From: Climacium dendroides
Taxonomy: Eukaryota; Streptophyta; Bryopsida; Hypnales; Climaciaceae
Assembly (NCBI GenBank): GCA_950106755.1
Contig: OX467087.1
Coordinates: 17,364,047-17,428,046 of the forward strand
Direction of reading: 5' to 3'
Length of the DNA: 64,000 bases
Part shown: positions 10,623 to 21,599 of the stretch, one piece after another
Layout: every line of letters begins with the position of its first letter
Numbering within the stretch: position 1 is the first letter of the stretch
Notes under the pieces: generated by a model
What the model was told of the DNA's origin: nothing
Seen by the model: the letters and a program-made list of their open reading frames with translations, nothing else
Databases searched by the model: none
Program-made: the position numbers and the translations under genes

Positions 10623-12130
10623 TGTGAGTCCCGATTTTGTCACCCAGGACTCAACTATTATTTTTCTATGCTTATATGTTTTTGAGTGTAGTTTTAGATG
10701 TAAAAGGACGAGGATTAGGCGTTGGACAGAAGCATAGAATGCACATGCCAATACCCTCCCTAGTCACTTTAGGCCTACTTTTATACGTATGCAACCAAAA
10801 CTCGCATGTAAATAGGGTAGAAACCTCACTTTTGTATATAGAAAACATGTTATGTAGAAATGCCCGATTATCTACACTTAACCCATGCATTGTGACATGT
10901 ATTGGCTAAACTTGGTCAGAGGGAACTTGTGAGAACCCCATACTGGAATTCCCTTGATAGGTTTCAGTTTCCCCATCCCATCGACGAAACAATAGAACCC
11001 CCAAATGTTAGCTTGCTGGTGAAGAAACTCAAGACTGGAGCATGGAAGGGCATCTACAACATAAGTATGGTGACTTGGAGTGGGAGTCGTGCCAGGAGTC
11101 CAACGGAGCGATCGCCGCGCCAAAATTCCTTCAATTACAAAAGATTCTCTATTCACCAGAAGTTAAAGGAGGTAGCGGGATTTTGTACTCCTTTTTCCAC
11201 ATGTGCAAGGTATGAATTCAAATTGCACATAGCTTGAAGAACTCCATGAAAGGTTCCCCAAGAAGTCTCGGTTGTTTCTGATCATTATAAGATCTTTTTC
11301 CGAGCAATCAACCGCCTGAACTTGATATGGTAAAACTGTGAAAATTACCATGAGTGCGGTAAAATCTCACTAAAAATTAGAGTAGCTTTTTTCATCATCA
11401 TAAAGCGCTCCGACAAGTTTCACTACATTCCGATAGCGAGATGTGCCAGAATTAAAAAGATCCTCCAAACCCGGTGAAATTAACGGTCAACCGCGAGCTT
11501 TACCGGCGCTTCGGGAGCATACGACATCGGAATGAAATGAACTTAGGGTCTTTTCTGACTTTCTTGGACCTACCTAAGAGCCTAGGCTAGTTACTTTTAG
11601 CTTTCAATAAAAACTCCACCTTTTGGGTTTTTTACCTAGGGTTAGTTCTAGTTGTCGCCAATTTCTATGAGGTTTTTGAGGTAGGAAAAAGGGGTAGGGA
11701 TTGCGCTAAAGGCTTCAGAAGGCCACCCTAGGCTAAAAGTGGCCTTCTGAAGCCTTTAGCGCAATCCGTTTGCAAGTTGGAGCTTTTCTCCGAAAGTTAC
11801 CACATAGGGGCAGCATAGAAAGTGGAAATCCAAGAAGATTAGGATGAAAATCTTAAGTGATAAGATTACCTTGTAGGAATTGAGGGGGGGTGAGGTCCTT
11901 GGATTAGTATTTAAGGGCTCTCATTTTCCTCTCAAATCACCCCTTAGGTTCATTTTGAACTGCCCCATTTCATTTGGATCTATTAAGTTGGATTTTGGCT
12001 AATTTTCGTCCACGTTGCCAAATTCTCGTGTTTTTCGGGCATTTTAAGCCCATTGTTGATACTTTTCAAGCTCTCTTGAAGGACACTAGGGTCCCTTCAA
12101 GTTTGATTTGAGTCATTGAAAATTGAGTGT
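10623..12130 (-). mobile_element. LTR fragment (family R1), minus orientation, truncated
   Basis: Reversed, this aligns with the 3' half of the solo LTR at 27272-30521. Shared landmarks are the terminal TGTGAGTCCCGATTTTGTCA (the inverse of an LTR 3' end in ..TCACA), the CTCCCGAAGCGCCGGTAA-like segment near 11500, and the segment with GGATGAAAATCTTAAGTGA and CTTGTAGGAATTGAGG at about 11843-11886. The corresponding forward copies carry a CTTATATACT box likely to be the LTR promoter. Similarity stops near 12130, so the 5' part of the LTR is missing. It cuts off the start of the transposase gene to its left. This copy is less AT-rich than the others, so it may be younger. Confidence 0.72.
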
Positions 12131-12486
12131 CTTTCACGCAAAATGATTAGTATTACAATAATCATTTATTAATATAGACAATTTATATATATTTTGTACA
12201 AATGCATATCACAATGAAGCGGTCCTATATATATGTCCTACTTCGGATTAATCTAGAATCCATATTTCTTCTCCATAGGTAATAGAATGAAGTAGAAAAC
12301 ATACTTGATCCCCATTTGTTTTAATTGATCTTCATTTATTGGCTTGATAATGGCACAAATCATTCATTAATTTTATAGGTACAATTCTTAGCCACCCTTT
12401 GAATACATACACTCATTCACTATATCCTATATTATGAAAATAATTTTTTTAATGAAAATAAAAATTTGGAAATAAACTAGTTTTAG
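12131..12486. other. Intergenic, no gene seen
   Basis: AT-rich sequence between the LTR fragment and the 8-bp-TSD element. I recognise no repeat or coding signal. Confidence 0.5.
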
Positions 12487-12887
12487 GTTTTAGACTCGGG
12501 GGGGGGGGGTAGTCATCGGGCGGATTAGCAAACTATGAGCGAAAAAATGATAGGGTATTTTTTATTCATTTGGGCTAAAAATTATAAAAGAGTTTAGAGT
12601 ACTATAGGGTATAGAATAATAGGCCCCATTAGAAAATGCAGTAGTACTAAAATAGCCCCCTTTATATTAAATTCTTTGGCCAAATGTCTGAAATTGCTTA
12701 TTGTACTATAGGAAATATACATCTTAGTTCATGTAAGACTCTCGGATTCCTACAGTGACTTAACTACTCTTACAACTAAGTGTTATACATTGTACATGGA
12801 TACATAATTTAGGGTCTGACTACTGTAAGTTAATACGGAGAATGATTTAATATTACAGAATACAAGATTGTGCAGATCTCGTTTAGG

Positions 12888-13800
12888 GTACTCAGTGATG
12901 GTTTACTGCGCTTAGGGGTCAGTTCAATCTGGCTCAGTGATGGGGTTTTCGGCTTAGGGGTCAGGGCAATCTGGCTCAACTCGGCTTAGGGGTCAGTTCA
13001 CTTGAAGCCGACCGTTGCGTCTGAGTTTGCAAGGAAGAGGTTTAGGGTTTGTTCAATTGGTCGGGACTGGGTGCAATCTCCCGACGTGTGCAAGAATCCG
13101 GCCGTGGCGTGTGCAAGGACCTGAGTTTGCTGTCGACGAGGTGGAGGGTTTGTGCAATCAATTTGCTTTGGACGAGGTGGAGGGTTTGTGCAAGGACCTT
13201 AGTTTGCTGGATACGGGGTTTACGGTTTGTGCGCCCGTTCAGTTTCGGGTGTCCCACAGCAGCCCTCGTTACGGTTTGGGGCGGATCTGTGTTGTGCGTG
13301 TAGGGTTTACGGTTTGTGCAATCAATTTCGTTGTTTGGCTACGAGTTTGTGTAATCAATTTTGTTGTTTGGCTACGGTTTGTGCAATCAATTTTGTTGTT
13401 TGGCTACGGTTGGTTCGTTGGGAGCATCCCCAAGCAGCCCTCGTTACGTTTTGTTGCAAATCCGTCACGGTTTGGTGCAGATCTGTATTTTGGTTTTAGG
13501 CTTTACGACTTTAGGGTTTGGGGAATTGTTTTTTCTGTGTCTTTTTCTTGCGTGACAGCGTCACATGGTGCCTGGGGTCGCTGCGATCATCTTGGCACCT
13601 GCTGCTTTGAGGTATTGCTAGTCTCTGAATTGGGCAACGTAGGATTTTGTATTGCGGTTGTCTTGTGGTCTTCAGGCTCTTGTTAATTTGTGGTTTACCT
13701 TTCAGGGTTTAGGGTGCGTTGCTCTTGCGTTCTGGATCCAGATGTGCTGCGTGGTGTAATGACAGATTCGATTTGTTGAACGCAGGGTTTAGGGGCATAG
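12888..13800 (+). promoter_or_regulatory. Leader with telo-box-like motifs and direct repeats
   Basis: At 12888-13012 the phrase CTTAGGGGTCAG recurs at least three times with CAATCTGGCTCA between. At 13310-13410 a phrase near GTGCAATCAATTTTGTTGTT, with TGGCTACG, recurs three times. GTTTAGGG (the plant telomere-type motif TTTAGGG, a common promoter box in plants) occurs near 12880, 13030, 13508, 13703 and 13786. The stretch is GC-richer than its surroundings and ends at the ATG of the ORF. A promoter plus transcribed leader is my inference. Open frames here look accidental because the repeats shift frame. Confidence 0.5.
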
Positions 13801-15065
13801 ATGATGGCGCTCAATTACAAGATCAGATTGTACTCTGTGGAGGATGATGTGGGGCGGCCGGAGCTACTCAATCCGTTTTTTTGCAACTCCAGCGATACTT
13901 ATGCGGATTTGCGCATGCGCTTGGAGAACGGGGAATGCGTGGAGTGGCCTTTCCTTTTTTGGGACTTAGATGATGCATGCCAAATACCAAAGCGGTTCGA
14001 GGCCATGAACCCGGTTAAAGAACGCGTTTATGTAATTCCGTCGGTGGAGGGCGACGCCGGACGTCGCAAGCGGTGTCGTGTTGGGGACCAGGCTGACACG
14101 AGGAGCAACGACTTGGCAGCAAAGCAACCAGGGCAACTTACGGGTTTGGGAGGTGTCCAACCGTGTGGCACGGATGTCTTGCACGCCGGTGCTGCACGGA
14201 CGTTGGAGGAGGCAGGAGCTGCCGGTTTAGGGCATCCCACTGAAGTTCCAGAATTTCCTAAAGACGACGAGGCTGAGCCACAGCCGACACTGTCACCTAC
14301 TGATGTGCTCGAGGAGACCCTGCTACAATCCACGCTGTTAGCCACTGATGTGCTTAAGAATTACAAGCAGGGTGCAGAAAAGCTGAGAAGGGAGCTAGAG
14401 TCACTTGATTTTGCAGATCACAAGTGGGACCTAAAAACTTACGATCACTGTGGCTTGGCTGTTGTGAAGATATATTACGGGGAGTGTAAGAGAGAAATTG
14501 GGGGTACGGGCCGTGATCACTCCCGGATTGCAGTGCAAAACCTATTTTCAAATTTTTCAAGAAGAGTCATTTACATTCAACTCTCCACATCAAGCAATGG
14601 TGTAGGAAGAGGGGTTTAGTGTACAACGACCACCCAAAGGAGGGCAAGTCCAGCAAACCCATCATTTTGACACCAGCAGATCACCGGCGACTCGTGGAGG
14701 AAGGTGTTAGCATTCTTCAAAGTGTGAATGACTTGATCTCCTCAAATGATCCTCCGTTTGTAATAGTCAGAGATGTGGGTGTTCCCCAATTGAAGTCCTT
14801 TTGGTTCAAGGTGCGCTGCAAGCTCGATGGAGAACTACTGCTCTTGTGCCCGCAGAAGGGGAACCTTAGACAGAACTTAGAGAATCACGTCCATGGCCTG
14901 GTTCATACGAAGTGTTGTGAAGACTTGGCTGCGGCAAGCAGTTCGTCGAAGAGTTCATGTGCAATCAGCTCCCACATAAGACTGAATCTTGTGAGATATC
15001 AAGTAAAGGGTGACACCAAAGTTTTTTTTGGAGTAAAAGCTTTCTTCTGTCAAATTTCGTTGTAA
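13801..15065 (+). CDS. Element-borne protein of unknown function, one frameshift
   Basis: The start is ATGATG right after the leader. The first frame (13801-14619) encodes an ordered N-terminal part of about 80 residues (MALNYKIRLYSVEDD, later WPFLFWDLDD and ERVYVIP), an acidic, Ala/Gly/Thr-rich linker, then a second ordered part from DHKWDLKTYD. Near 14553, at a run of T, the sense passes into another frame whose open part runs to 15065 and includes SFWFKVRCKLDGELLLLCPQ and an NHVHGLVHTKC stretch resembling a zinc-binding C/H pattern. A one-base indel in the T run would explain it. Codon use and GC are higher than in the flanks. I do not recognise the family; I see no transposase catalytic motif. 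Confidence 0.55.
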
Positions 15066-15399
15066 CTTAAATTGTCGTTGGCCTGAAATATTCTCAACAT
15101 TTTTTGGGTCCATGCTACATTATATATGTCGAGAACATTCCCTAAACCAAACCACCCCATTCAATTTTGGGCCAAAATTATAGTAGAATAATTTTTCAAT
15201 CTAATTTACCATATCATTTATTCATAGAAAATTGGAATTGTAAGTAATGCAAGCCCCTTCTCTATTAACCCAAATTAGAAAATTACATAATTGTAGCATG
15301 TGAAAAAAAAAAAAAAAAGTAATAGCCCCCTATAAAATAGTGGTTGGTTGCTCATATATCCTTATTTTTTTAAGGCACAGCACCCCCCGAGGTTTTAGA

Positions 15400-17705
15400 G
15401 TTTGGGGTTTAGCCTTTTAAAGACTTGTATTAAACCAAAATATGCATTATCAATGGAATCATTACTGATATATAAAAAATTACTATTTTTAATTTTTCAT
15501 CCTCTCCCATTGTTGAGCTCATTTGTTTATCAAGCATCAGATTACAATTTGGAGCCGTTTTCTGCAATCTGGAAAGCTATGATCTCCTTTGCACGAGGAA
15601 AGTGGTCATAGACAGCAAAGGCCTTTCTTTGCAAAGGGGGTATGGGCTCCACCTCCCAAACACCCTTGAGGGAATGAAGCAGGCAAGGTCTGCCTAGCAT
15701 CTTAAACCAATCCCCCTTACATAGGGGAACAAAGTAGGTCTGCCCTATACTTTGACTATGTTTTCATCTATGTAGTCTATATATCATAGGGCATTTCATT
15801 GTTAAATCCAATGCCACCTATTTCCTTGTTTAATGACAATTAGACACATATTGGCCTAAATGGTAATTGATGTTCAATGTCATTTGTAGCATTTCAGTGA
15901 CAAAGATAGGTACTTTCAGGGTATTATAAGCACACAATACGTGGTTAACCTCATCATCGTGGATGTTCCAAAAGGTCTCTATGTGCCAATGGTGTCAGCT
16001 CTTCTTCACCCAATTTCCAAGTGGAACAAGTTAAAAAAAAACTACCTTTTTCCTATCTTTGAGAATACCTCCACGACAATGGCGGTTGGTGCTACGTATA
16101 CGGATATTATTGTTCAAGTTTTTTGTGTCACATGTCATCATATGGTAGTACTTGAAGAGGATAAGGGTAACTTCGACGACCTCATTGCTTTGCCCATGCC
16201 AACAATTGTAGTTGGTCAAGTAGATCCGCCACGCTTTGATTTTGTAGCCATAAATTTGAAGATGACATTCATGGCTTGTATACTACATCCTCGTCTTTTA
16301 GAAATTTGAAATGATTGTGTTGTAGAGTTAGATCCGCAGACAAAAGAAATTGAGAGTAGTTCAACTTCAAGTCATGGTATCTATTATCAGGTTCAAAATT
16401 TTTTATTTCAACTGTAGTATTGTTCAATTTTTAACATTAAAATTTGTAGTCTTCAAATAGGATGTTGTTTAAATTGATCCTCATTTTGTCTATTAGGATT
16501 GTCAAACCAAGATGTTGAAGACAATCAAGACAACATCTTCAAAAAATCTATTGTATATTTTCTTCAACCATCTGACATATTCATTGACCAACACTTTTGA
16601 ACTCCATAACTACTAGCCTTTTTAATCACAACATCATAAAGACGTGATTTTGGGTTAAAATAGGTGAACCTTAAACCCCAAAGAAACAACTTTGTGTCAT
16701 TCTGATCATTTTGACCTACAATTATCTAGAGCAATAGTGTTAATTGATGAATATGTTATGTGCTACAGAAAATACACGATGATTGTTGCAAAGACTATTA
16801 TATTATCCCTTCATTAACATGTTTTTCAAATTCTTGAGATAGTGTAAGTATTCACAATATTTCAAGAGATTTCAACTGCAATAGAACCTAAAAACAACAA
16901 TTGATGTTCAATATTGAGCAAGCACTATGACAACTACTAATCCCAACCCTTTATTACACTAACTATCCAAGATCCATATTATCCTAATTGGGTGGTACAT
17001 ATCTACATACAATGCATTAGTGATTGAAATAATTATCCCTTCTTTGAATCAAATGATCCTATTCCACTTTGCCTACTCACAACATAGACATCAATTTTCA
17101 ATTTTGTATATGCTTTACTAATCTATCATTATGACTGAAATTGCAAAGCTTTTCATGCAATTGTTACTTTCATTTCTATCCTCAACTCAGTCACACCCTA
17201 ACTCTTCTTACATTCCACTACTATAAATTATAGTAAGATAATTCACACCCTAACTCTTCTTACATTCCACTACTATAAATTATAGTAAGATAATTCACAG
17301 CTATGAATTTAAAGTATGCATTCCAAATCCCAACCACCAATTATAAGCTCACAATCCCAGTCATAGAATCCTATATTTCTATGGATCATAACCTTGTAGT
17401 AATAAAAATACCAAATTCAATTCAACAATGGAAATATCTTGAAATTTGACCAATTTTCATCTACTTCATCATACATTTTAATCCAAATTTCCACCTACAT
17501 TCATCTATTTTCTATCCACTTTCATCCACTTTGGCTTACATTTTCCATCCAAAACTCATCTATTTTATAAATCCACTTTCATTCATTTTTTCATCCACTA
17601 TCACATTTATATAATCCTACTTTTTTCCTTGACCGCTCATTTTTCTTCCAATATAACCACTCACCGCTTCCCACTCCGCTTCCCAATCGCCGCATCCCGC
17701 CTCCA
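15400..17705. other. Intergenic, unassigned ORF and a 52-bp tandem repeat
   Basis: One plus-strand open frame of 122 codons (15941-16309) starts MVNLIIVDVPKGLYVPM; I find no family for it and it may be chance or a transposon relic. At 17191-17294 a 52-bp unit starting TCACACCCTAACTC is present twice in tandem with no visible difference. Each unit contains the near-palindrome TACTATAAATTATAGTA. No other feature is supported. Confidence 0.5.
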
Positions 17706-18480
17706 TCTCACATACTAGCAAGGTTTTATACAAAGTTGTCTCACATACTAGCAAGGTTTTGTACCAAGTTGTATATGGCTAGTCTTGTTTGGCTGGAAAT
17801 GGGAAATCACCTATTCAACTTCAATTCCCCATTTGCAGCAAGCCACCCAAATTCACATTATGTGGTTATAGACCCTAAAAGCCAAAGTCCTTTCATGAAA
17901 TGCGACGTTGTGGATCCCAAATTAGTCCATCTTACAAAGCGTTATTCAAATAAACGATTTCGTGCGAAGCATCCTCTGTTCCATGAGCAATACATATTCC
18001 CATCACGTCAGCGAGAAGGCGTGACACAAACATCAGGTCGAACTTAACCAAAACCCTTCGAGTAGTTGGCAAACAGGACAGGATTTAACACAAAAACTAC
18101 AGAAGGAACGCAATTTTACAGTCAAACGCCAGCATTCGCCAGTCACAACAGATCAAGATTTAGGAAACTCCTCGAATTGCCTAAACAGATCGCCAATGTT
18201 AATAAATGCACCCGACAGCAAAACACGGAACTACATCACTTAGGTCATCGCCTACAGCACGTCCCCCATACAAGACTACCGCATGACGCCATACCCACAA
18301 TAAGACCAGTTGCCAACACCACAAACAAGAAAAACATCTCGTAACAGCTTCGATCCAATTCCAATAGCAGGCACAACGACCGCATGCATTCTCACGCACA
18401 GCAGAACGCCTCATTTAATCAGTGACGCTCTCATCGCTGGGAGAGAAGTCGAGCAAACAGTGCTTCCAAATGAGGAGCGG
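17706..18480. other. Less AT-rich DNA 3' of the H2B gene
   Basis: This starts with a 33-bp tandem duplication (17706-17738 and 17739-17771, unit TCTCACATACTAGCAAGG...). Base composition rises here and stays less AT-rich through the H2B gene, as expected of a host-gene island. Open frames on both strands, such as 17736-18047, have no recognisable motif and I do not call them genes. No poly(A) signal stands out on the minus strand just after the histone hairpin. Confidence 0.45.
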
Positions 18481-18481
18481 T

Positions 18482-18515
18482 GGCTTTCTTACAAAGGATG
18501 GTGTTCAGAAACACC
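18482..18515 (-). terminator. Histone mRNA 3'-end stem-loop plus downstream purine element
   Basis: Reading the minus strand, GGTGTTTCTGAACACC (18515-18500) starts 36 nt after the H2B stop. GGTGTT pairs with AACACC over 6 bp around the loop TCTG. The animal/green-algal histone consensus GGYYYUUYUNARRRCC is met at all positions except one paired stem position, which is G-C instead of Y-R, so the stem stays intact. Eight nucleotides further is TAAGAAAGCC (18491-18482), placed like the purine-rich histone downstream element (typically CAAGAAAGA) that pairs with U7 snRNA in animals. Two broken H2B copies keep related hairpins. The function is inferred from consensus and position. Confidence 0.75.
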
Positions 18516-18551
18516 AATTAGGTTTGTGTAGGGCCGGGATTCACCAGTGCT

Positions 18552-19131
18552 TCAAGCACTCGTAAACTTCGTCACCGCCTTCGTCCCTTCCGACACGGCG
18601 TGCTTCGCCAACTCACCAGGCAAGATCAGACGCACCGCAGTCTGGATCTCGCGACTGGTGATCGTCGGCTTCTTGTTGTACCGCGCCAACCGAGCGGCCT
18701 CCTGCGCCAGCTTCTCGAAGATGTCGTTGATGAACGAGTTCATAATACCCATCGCCTTCGACGAGATACCGGTGTCAGGATGCACCTGTACAAATAAAAG
18801 GCCGTTACGTTAGACAACCCACGACGAAACCATTCCCCTTTCAGAAGCTCAAACGCACCAAAGGACCCCAACCTCACCATAACGCGAAACCCCAAAACCA
18901 GACACCAACGAATCTCAAAAACACAAAAAAATGAAGCAAAACACAGACACATACCTGCTTCAACACCTTGTAGATGTAAATCTTGTAGGTCTCCACGCTC
19001 TTCTTCGAGCGCTTCTTCTTCGCATCGCCCTTGCTATCGGCCTTGATCTTCTTCTCCGCCTTCTTCACCACCGGCTTCTTCTCGGCCTTGGACTTGCCTG
19101 CCTTCTGCTCCTCTGCAACCTTGGGCGCCAT
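18552..19131 (-). CDS. Histone H2B, 136 aa, one intron
   Basis: This is core histone H2B, which pairs with H2A in the nucleosome. Exon 1 (19131-18955, 59 codons) holds [15 protein letters not shown], a lysine-rich tail of about 45 residues, then [13 protein letters not shown] at the start of the fold. Exon 2 (18785-18552) begins [13 protein letters not shown] and ends [10 protein letters not shown], with the AGTCAT-ubiquitylation-type C-terminal lysine context AVTKFTS. The 169-bp phase-0 intron (18954-18786) has GTATGT at its donor and TTTGTACAG at its acceptor; exon 2 starts with a GTG valine codon, not a start. The reading frame is intact and full length. The start is supported by the conserved GAATGGCG context, by the TATA box 120 bp upstream and by the matching starts in the pseudogenes. 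An intron inside H2B is unusual for plants. The 3' hairpin suggests cell-cycle-regulated, non-polyadenylated mRNA. Confidence 0.97.
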
Positions 19132-19251
19132 TCCAGCAACTGATAATCGAACGAGAATAACGAAGAGATACAGAAATTCAACAAAAATGAAACTCAGACG
19201 AAAGCGTAAGAAAACTGCTGGTAAGACTGAAACGAAGATGATCCAAAATGC

Positions 19252-19343
19252 TTTATACCTGGGGGGCTGACCCGAACCAATGGGCGGACTCCGTTTCCCT
19301 ACCGAGGATCGAGGTTTCGGGCCGTCCGATCTGGATCGGACGG
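19252..19343 (-). promoter_or_regulatory. H2B promoter: TATA box, CCAAT and a 10-bp palindrome
   Basis: On the minus strand TATAAA sits at 19257-19252, leaving a leader of roughly 90 nt. CCAAT reads on the plus strand at 19277-19281. Further upstream CCGTCCGATC and GATCGGACGG form a perfect 10-bp inverted repeat with a 2-nt gap (19322-19343). The half-site loosely recalls the CATCCAACG nonamer of plant histone promoters. The pseudogenes keep worn versions at the same distance: CCATCCAATC/GATCAAACGG near 1028-1050 and a form with GATCGGATGG near 51950-51971. Shared position in three copies suggests a functional element; the factor is unknown. Confidence 0.65.
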
Positions 19344-19499
19344 TGGGATTTCAAAACCGGGTTGGCGCCAGGCCCTCTTCCCGCCCGAGCAGGACTGGCG
19401 GGACGGGCACCAGGCATTTTCAAAAACGCTTCCCTGTTGAATTCGTTTATGTCACCATTAGTTACATAAATGTCATACCGTAACCAGGAGTTCGATTAC

Positions 19500-21130
19500 G
19501 GAGGGAAAAGTCTCAGATCGCCTTTTAAAAATCTTCATGCAATACTACGTTTGTCACAATGATACAAAATTTCCTATTATTGTGTGTGGGGTTATAGATT
19601 GCGATGCTAGTTTTTAGAGTTTCTTGATTGTGATTCACCAAAAAAAATGTTCAAAACTACCACTCGCTAGTGCATGAAGCAAAATTAAAACATAAAAGTA
19701 TTTTAATAGTGCATGTCAATCATGCCAATTTGTGCTTGACTTTTAAAGGAATGTGTGGTAATTTTAGTCTCTTCAAGCATGTGGGTTATAAGATTACAAG
19801 GTTGAAGTTTGAAGGAGAAGAAGAAATTGGACCTTTTCTAGTAGCATGTTGTCCAAATTGAATCAATTAGAATTTTGGGTTCCATAACTTTTTGTATAGG
19901 CACCTAATTGAAAACAAGAAGAACATACATATTTTAAAACTTACATATGCTTGCATCTTTGGTAATGATTCTATTGGTTAATCCAAATTTTGTTTGGCAT
20001 GAACCTACTAAAGCTTTTGAAAAAAAATACCATAGAAGTTTATTGCCTTTTATACGTTGAAATAATTGTACCCGAATTTTTTTTTGAAATATGTAGTAGA
20101 TTCTAGAGATACATAGATTTTATTGTGTTTGTAGTATTTGTATTGTATTGAGGTGTGGTTGCTTTAAATTTTCATAAAAGATGAGGTCAAGTTTTCTTTT
20201 TTCATATAGTTTCAATAAATATAGCAATTTATATGAGTTTCATTTCCAACGTAGAATTAGGTATCTCTAACAATTTGAACAACTGGTTGGCTATAGTTAT
20301 GGACCTTGTTGCTTAGATAGTTTTTATTCAAAGTTTGCCTTGGAATTTGACACTAATTGGTTACATATAATTTTTGAATATCAAATCCTAAATAAGGACA
20401 AACCTCAAACCCAAGGGTAGATAGAATTTAGACTTTGGTATTTTGATTGTGACTTATCCAAATTTTCTATGGCAAAAAGAAGCATTACTAGGGTGGCAAC
20501 TTGGACTTTGCCACTAACCACATTAGAATGTGGATTTCTAAATTATAATTTTAAGATATAAAATTACAAAATTTGACTTAGTCATCTACAGAACAATACT
20601 ACAGGATTTAGGCCAAAAGCCTCCTACACTTATCATCTAAATACAAATAAAATATTTTAAAATTAGCATGAAGTATGTTCATTCATAAATCTCTAATTTT
20701 TAATAGTACCACAAACTTCCATCAACCTTTATGTCAGGCTTATGAAAGCTTGATTGGATTTATGTCAAGTAAAACTTGAATTAAATGAAAGTCAAGTTAT
20801 TATCCAAAAAGCTAATTTATACAATCTTTGTAAAAATATATGCCTTTTCTTTTATTGATTGCCATAATCAAAAATTATGGGATTCAAAATTTCAAAGACA
20901 TCTTGATCAACAACCAAAAGTTCTAGAGAGGGATTTTAGGTTGCTCTTGATGTAGTGATTTATTCAATTTGCAAACACTCTGAAGAATTCATGGTTTCAC
21001 TTTGGATATAGTATTCCACCTACAACTCATTTGTCAAAATATTACTTGTAGTTGTGAACAAAGGCTAGGTGATTTTATTGCATTGATTATCATAAAACCA
21101 GTTGCCATTTTGAATTTTGGATGCTGATTT
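19500..21130. other. AT-rich intergenic DNA, no gene seen
   Basis: Short open frames (for example 19670-19861, +) have no motif. The sequence reads like an old, heavily mutated element; I cannot classify it. Confidence 0.4.
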
Positions 21131-21149
21131 TTCTTCTATAGTAAACTCC

Positions 21150-21595
21150 ATTATTTATGCAACCTTGTGGCCACTATGACATTTGCAAAAAATGTGCTGG
21201 TGAAATTCTAGTTTGTCCGTCTTACTTTGGAATTGTCGAAAGGTGCAAAGATCCTACACTAATTACTCCTTTGAGTCCTATGGCCTTTAGAGATGCATTC
21301 AACTCTATTATATAACTAGATGTAGAAATGCCAAGCAAGAAGGCTAAAAAATATAGTAGGATCAACGCTAGTGTGGAGATATTTTGGGATTGAGAGCCAA
21401 AATTATGTTCAAGATCCGACGAGAGTTTTGAAGATGAGGAAAGTTTTCGCAATACTCCCGCTACAACCATTTTGAACAAATCTAAACGATTGTATGCCTT
21501 TGGTCCAACTACAAAAACATTAGAGGATTCTAAAGGTGGATTCACAAATCACAATGATTGTGATGTAGAAGATGGTGGCAACCATGACCTTAATT
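21150..21595 (+). pseudogene. RING-finger (C3HC4-like) gene remnant
   Basis: From about 21159 the plus strand reads QPCGHYDICKKCAGEILVCP, which matches the second half of a C3HC4 RING domain (Cys-Gly-His, then C-x2-C, then CP). The last zinc ligand after CPS is tyrosine instead of cysteine. A stop (TAA) follows at codon 52, and a frame rich in K/S/D continues to about 21593. There is an upstream in-frame stop nine bases before the motif, so the first half is missing or lies in a lost exon. It is a broken E3-ligase-like fragment, or part of a transposon that picked one up. Confidence 0.45.
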
Positions 21596-21599
21596 AGCC

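Larger units (their letters stand above)
12495..15391. mobile_element. DNA transposon, 2897 bp, TIR CTCGGGGGG, 8-bp TSD GTTTTAGA
   Basis: The left end is CTCGGGGGG and the right end is its exact inverse, CCCCCCGAG. The perfect 8-bp direct repeat GTTTTAGA flanks both sides (12487-12494, 15392-15399). The right terminus read inward (CTCGGGGGGTGC) matches the start of the 568-bp element at 6609 (CTCGGGGGGCGC), so they belong to one family. The interior has a GC-richer leader with short repeats and one protein-coding region (13801-15065). No transposase motif is visible, so it may move with help from another element, or it may carry a host-derived gene. Confidence 0.82.

Noticed and set aside
10311..10751. 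A single 146-codon protein starting at 10751
   Set aside because: The first part lies in the LTR fragment (from 10623 up); only the zinc-finger part below that belongs to the transposase.
13015..13686. Open frame of 223 codons upstream of the element-borne ORF
   Set aside because: It runs through direct repeats of a GTTTGTGCAATC-type phrase that stay open in more than one frame; the product looks like translated repeat leader.
18552..18785. Exon 2 of H2B read as a separate short protein starting with Met
   Set aside because: The first codon is GTG (Val) just after a TTTGTACAG acceptor, and it continues exon 1 exactly.
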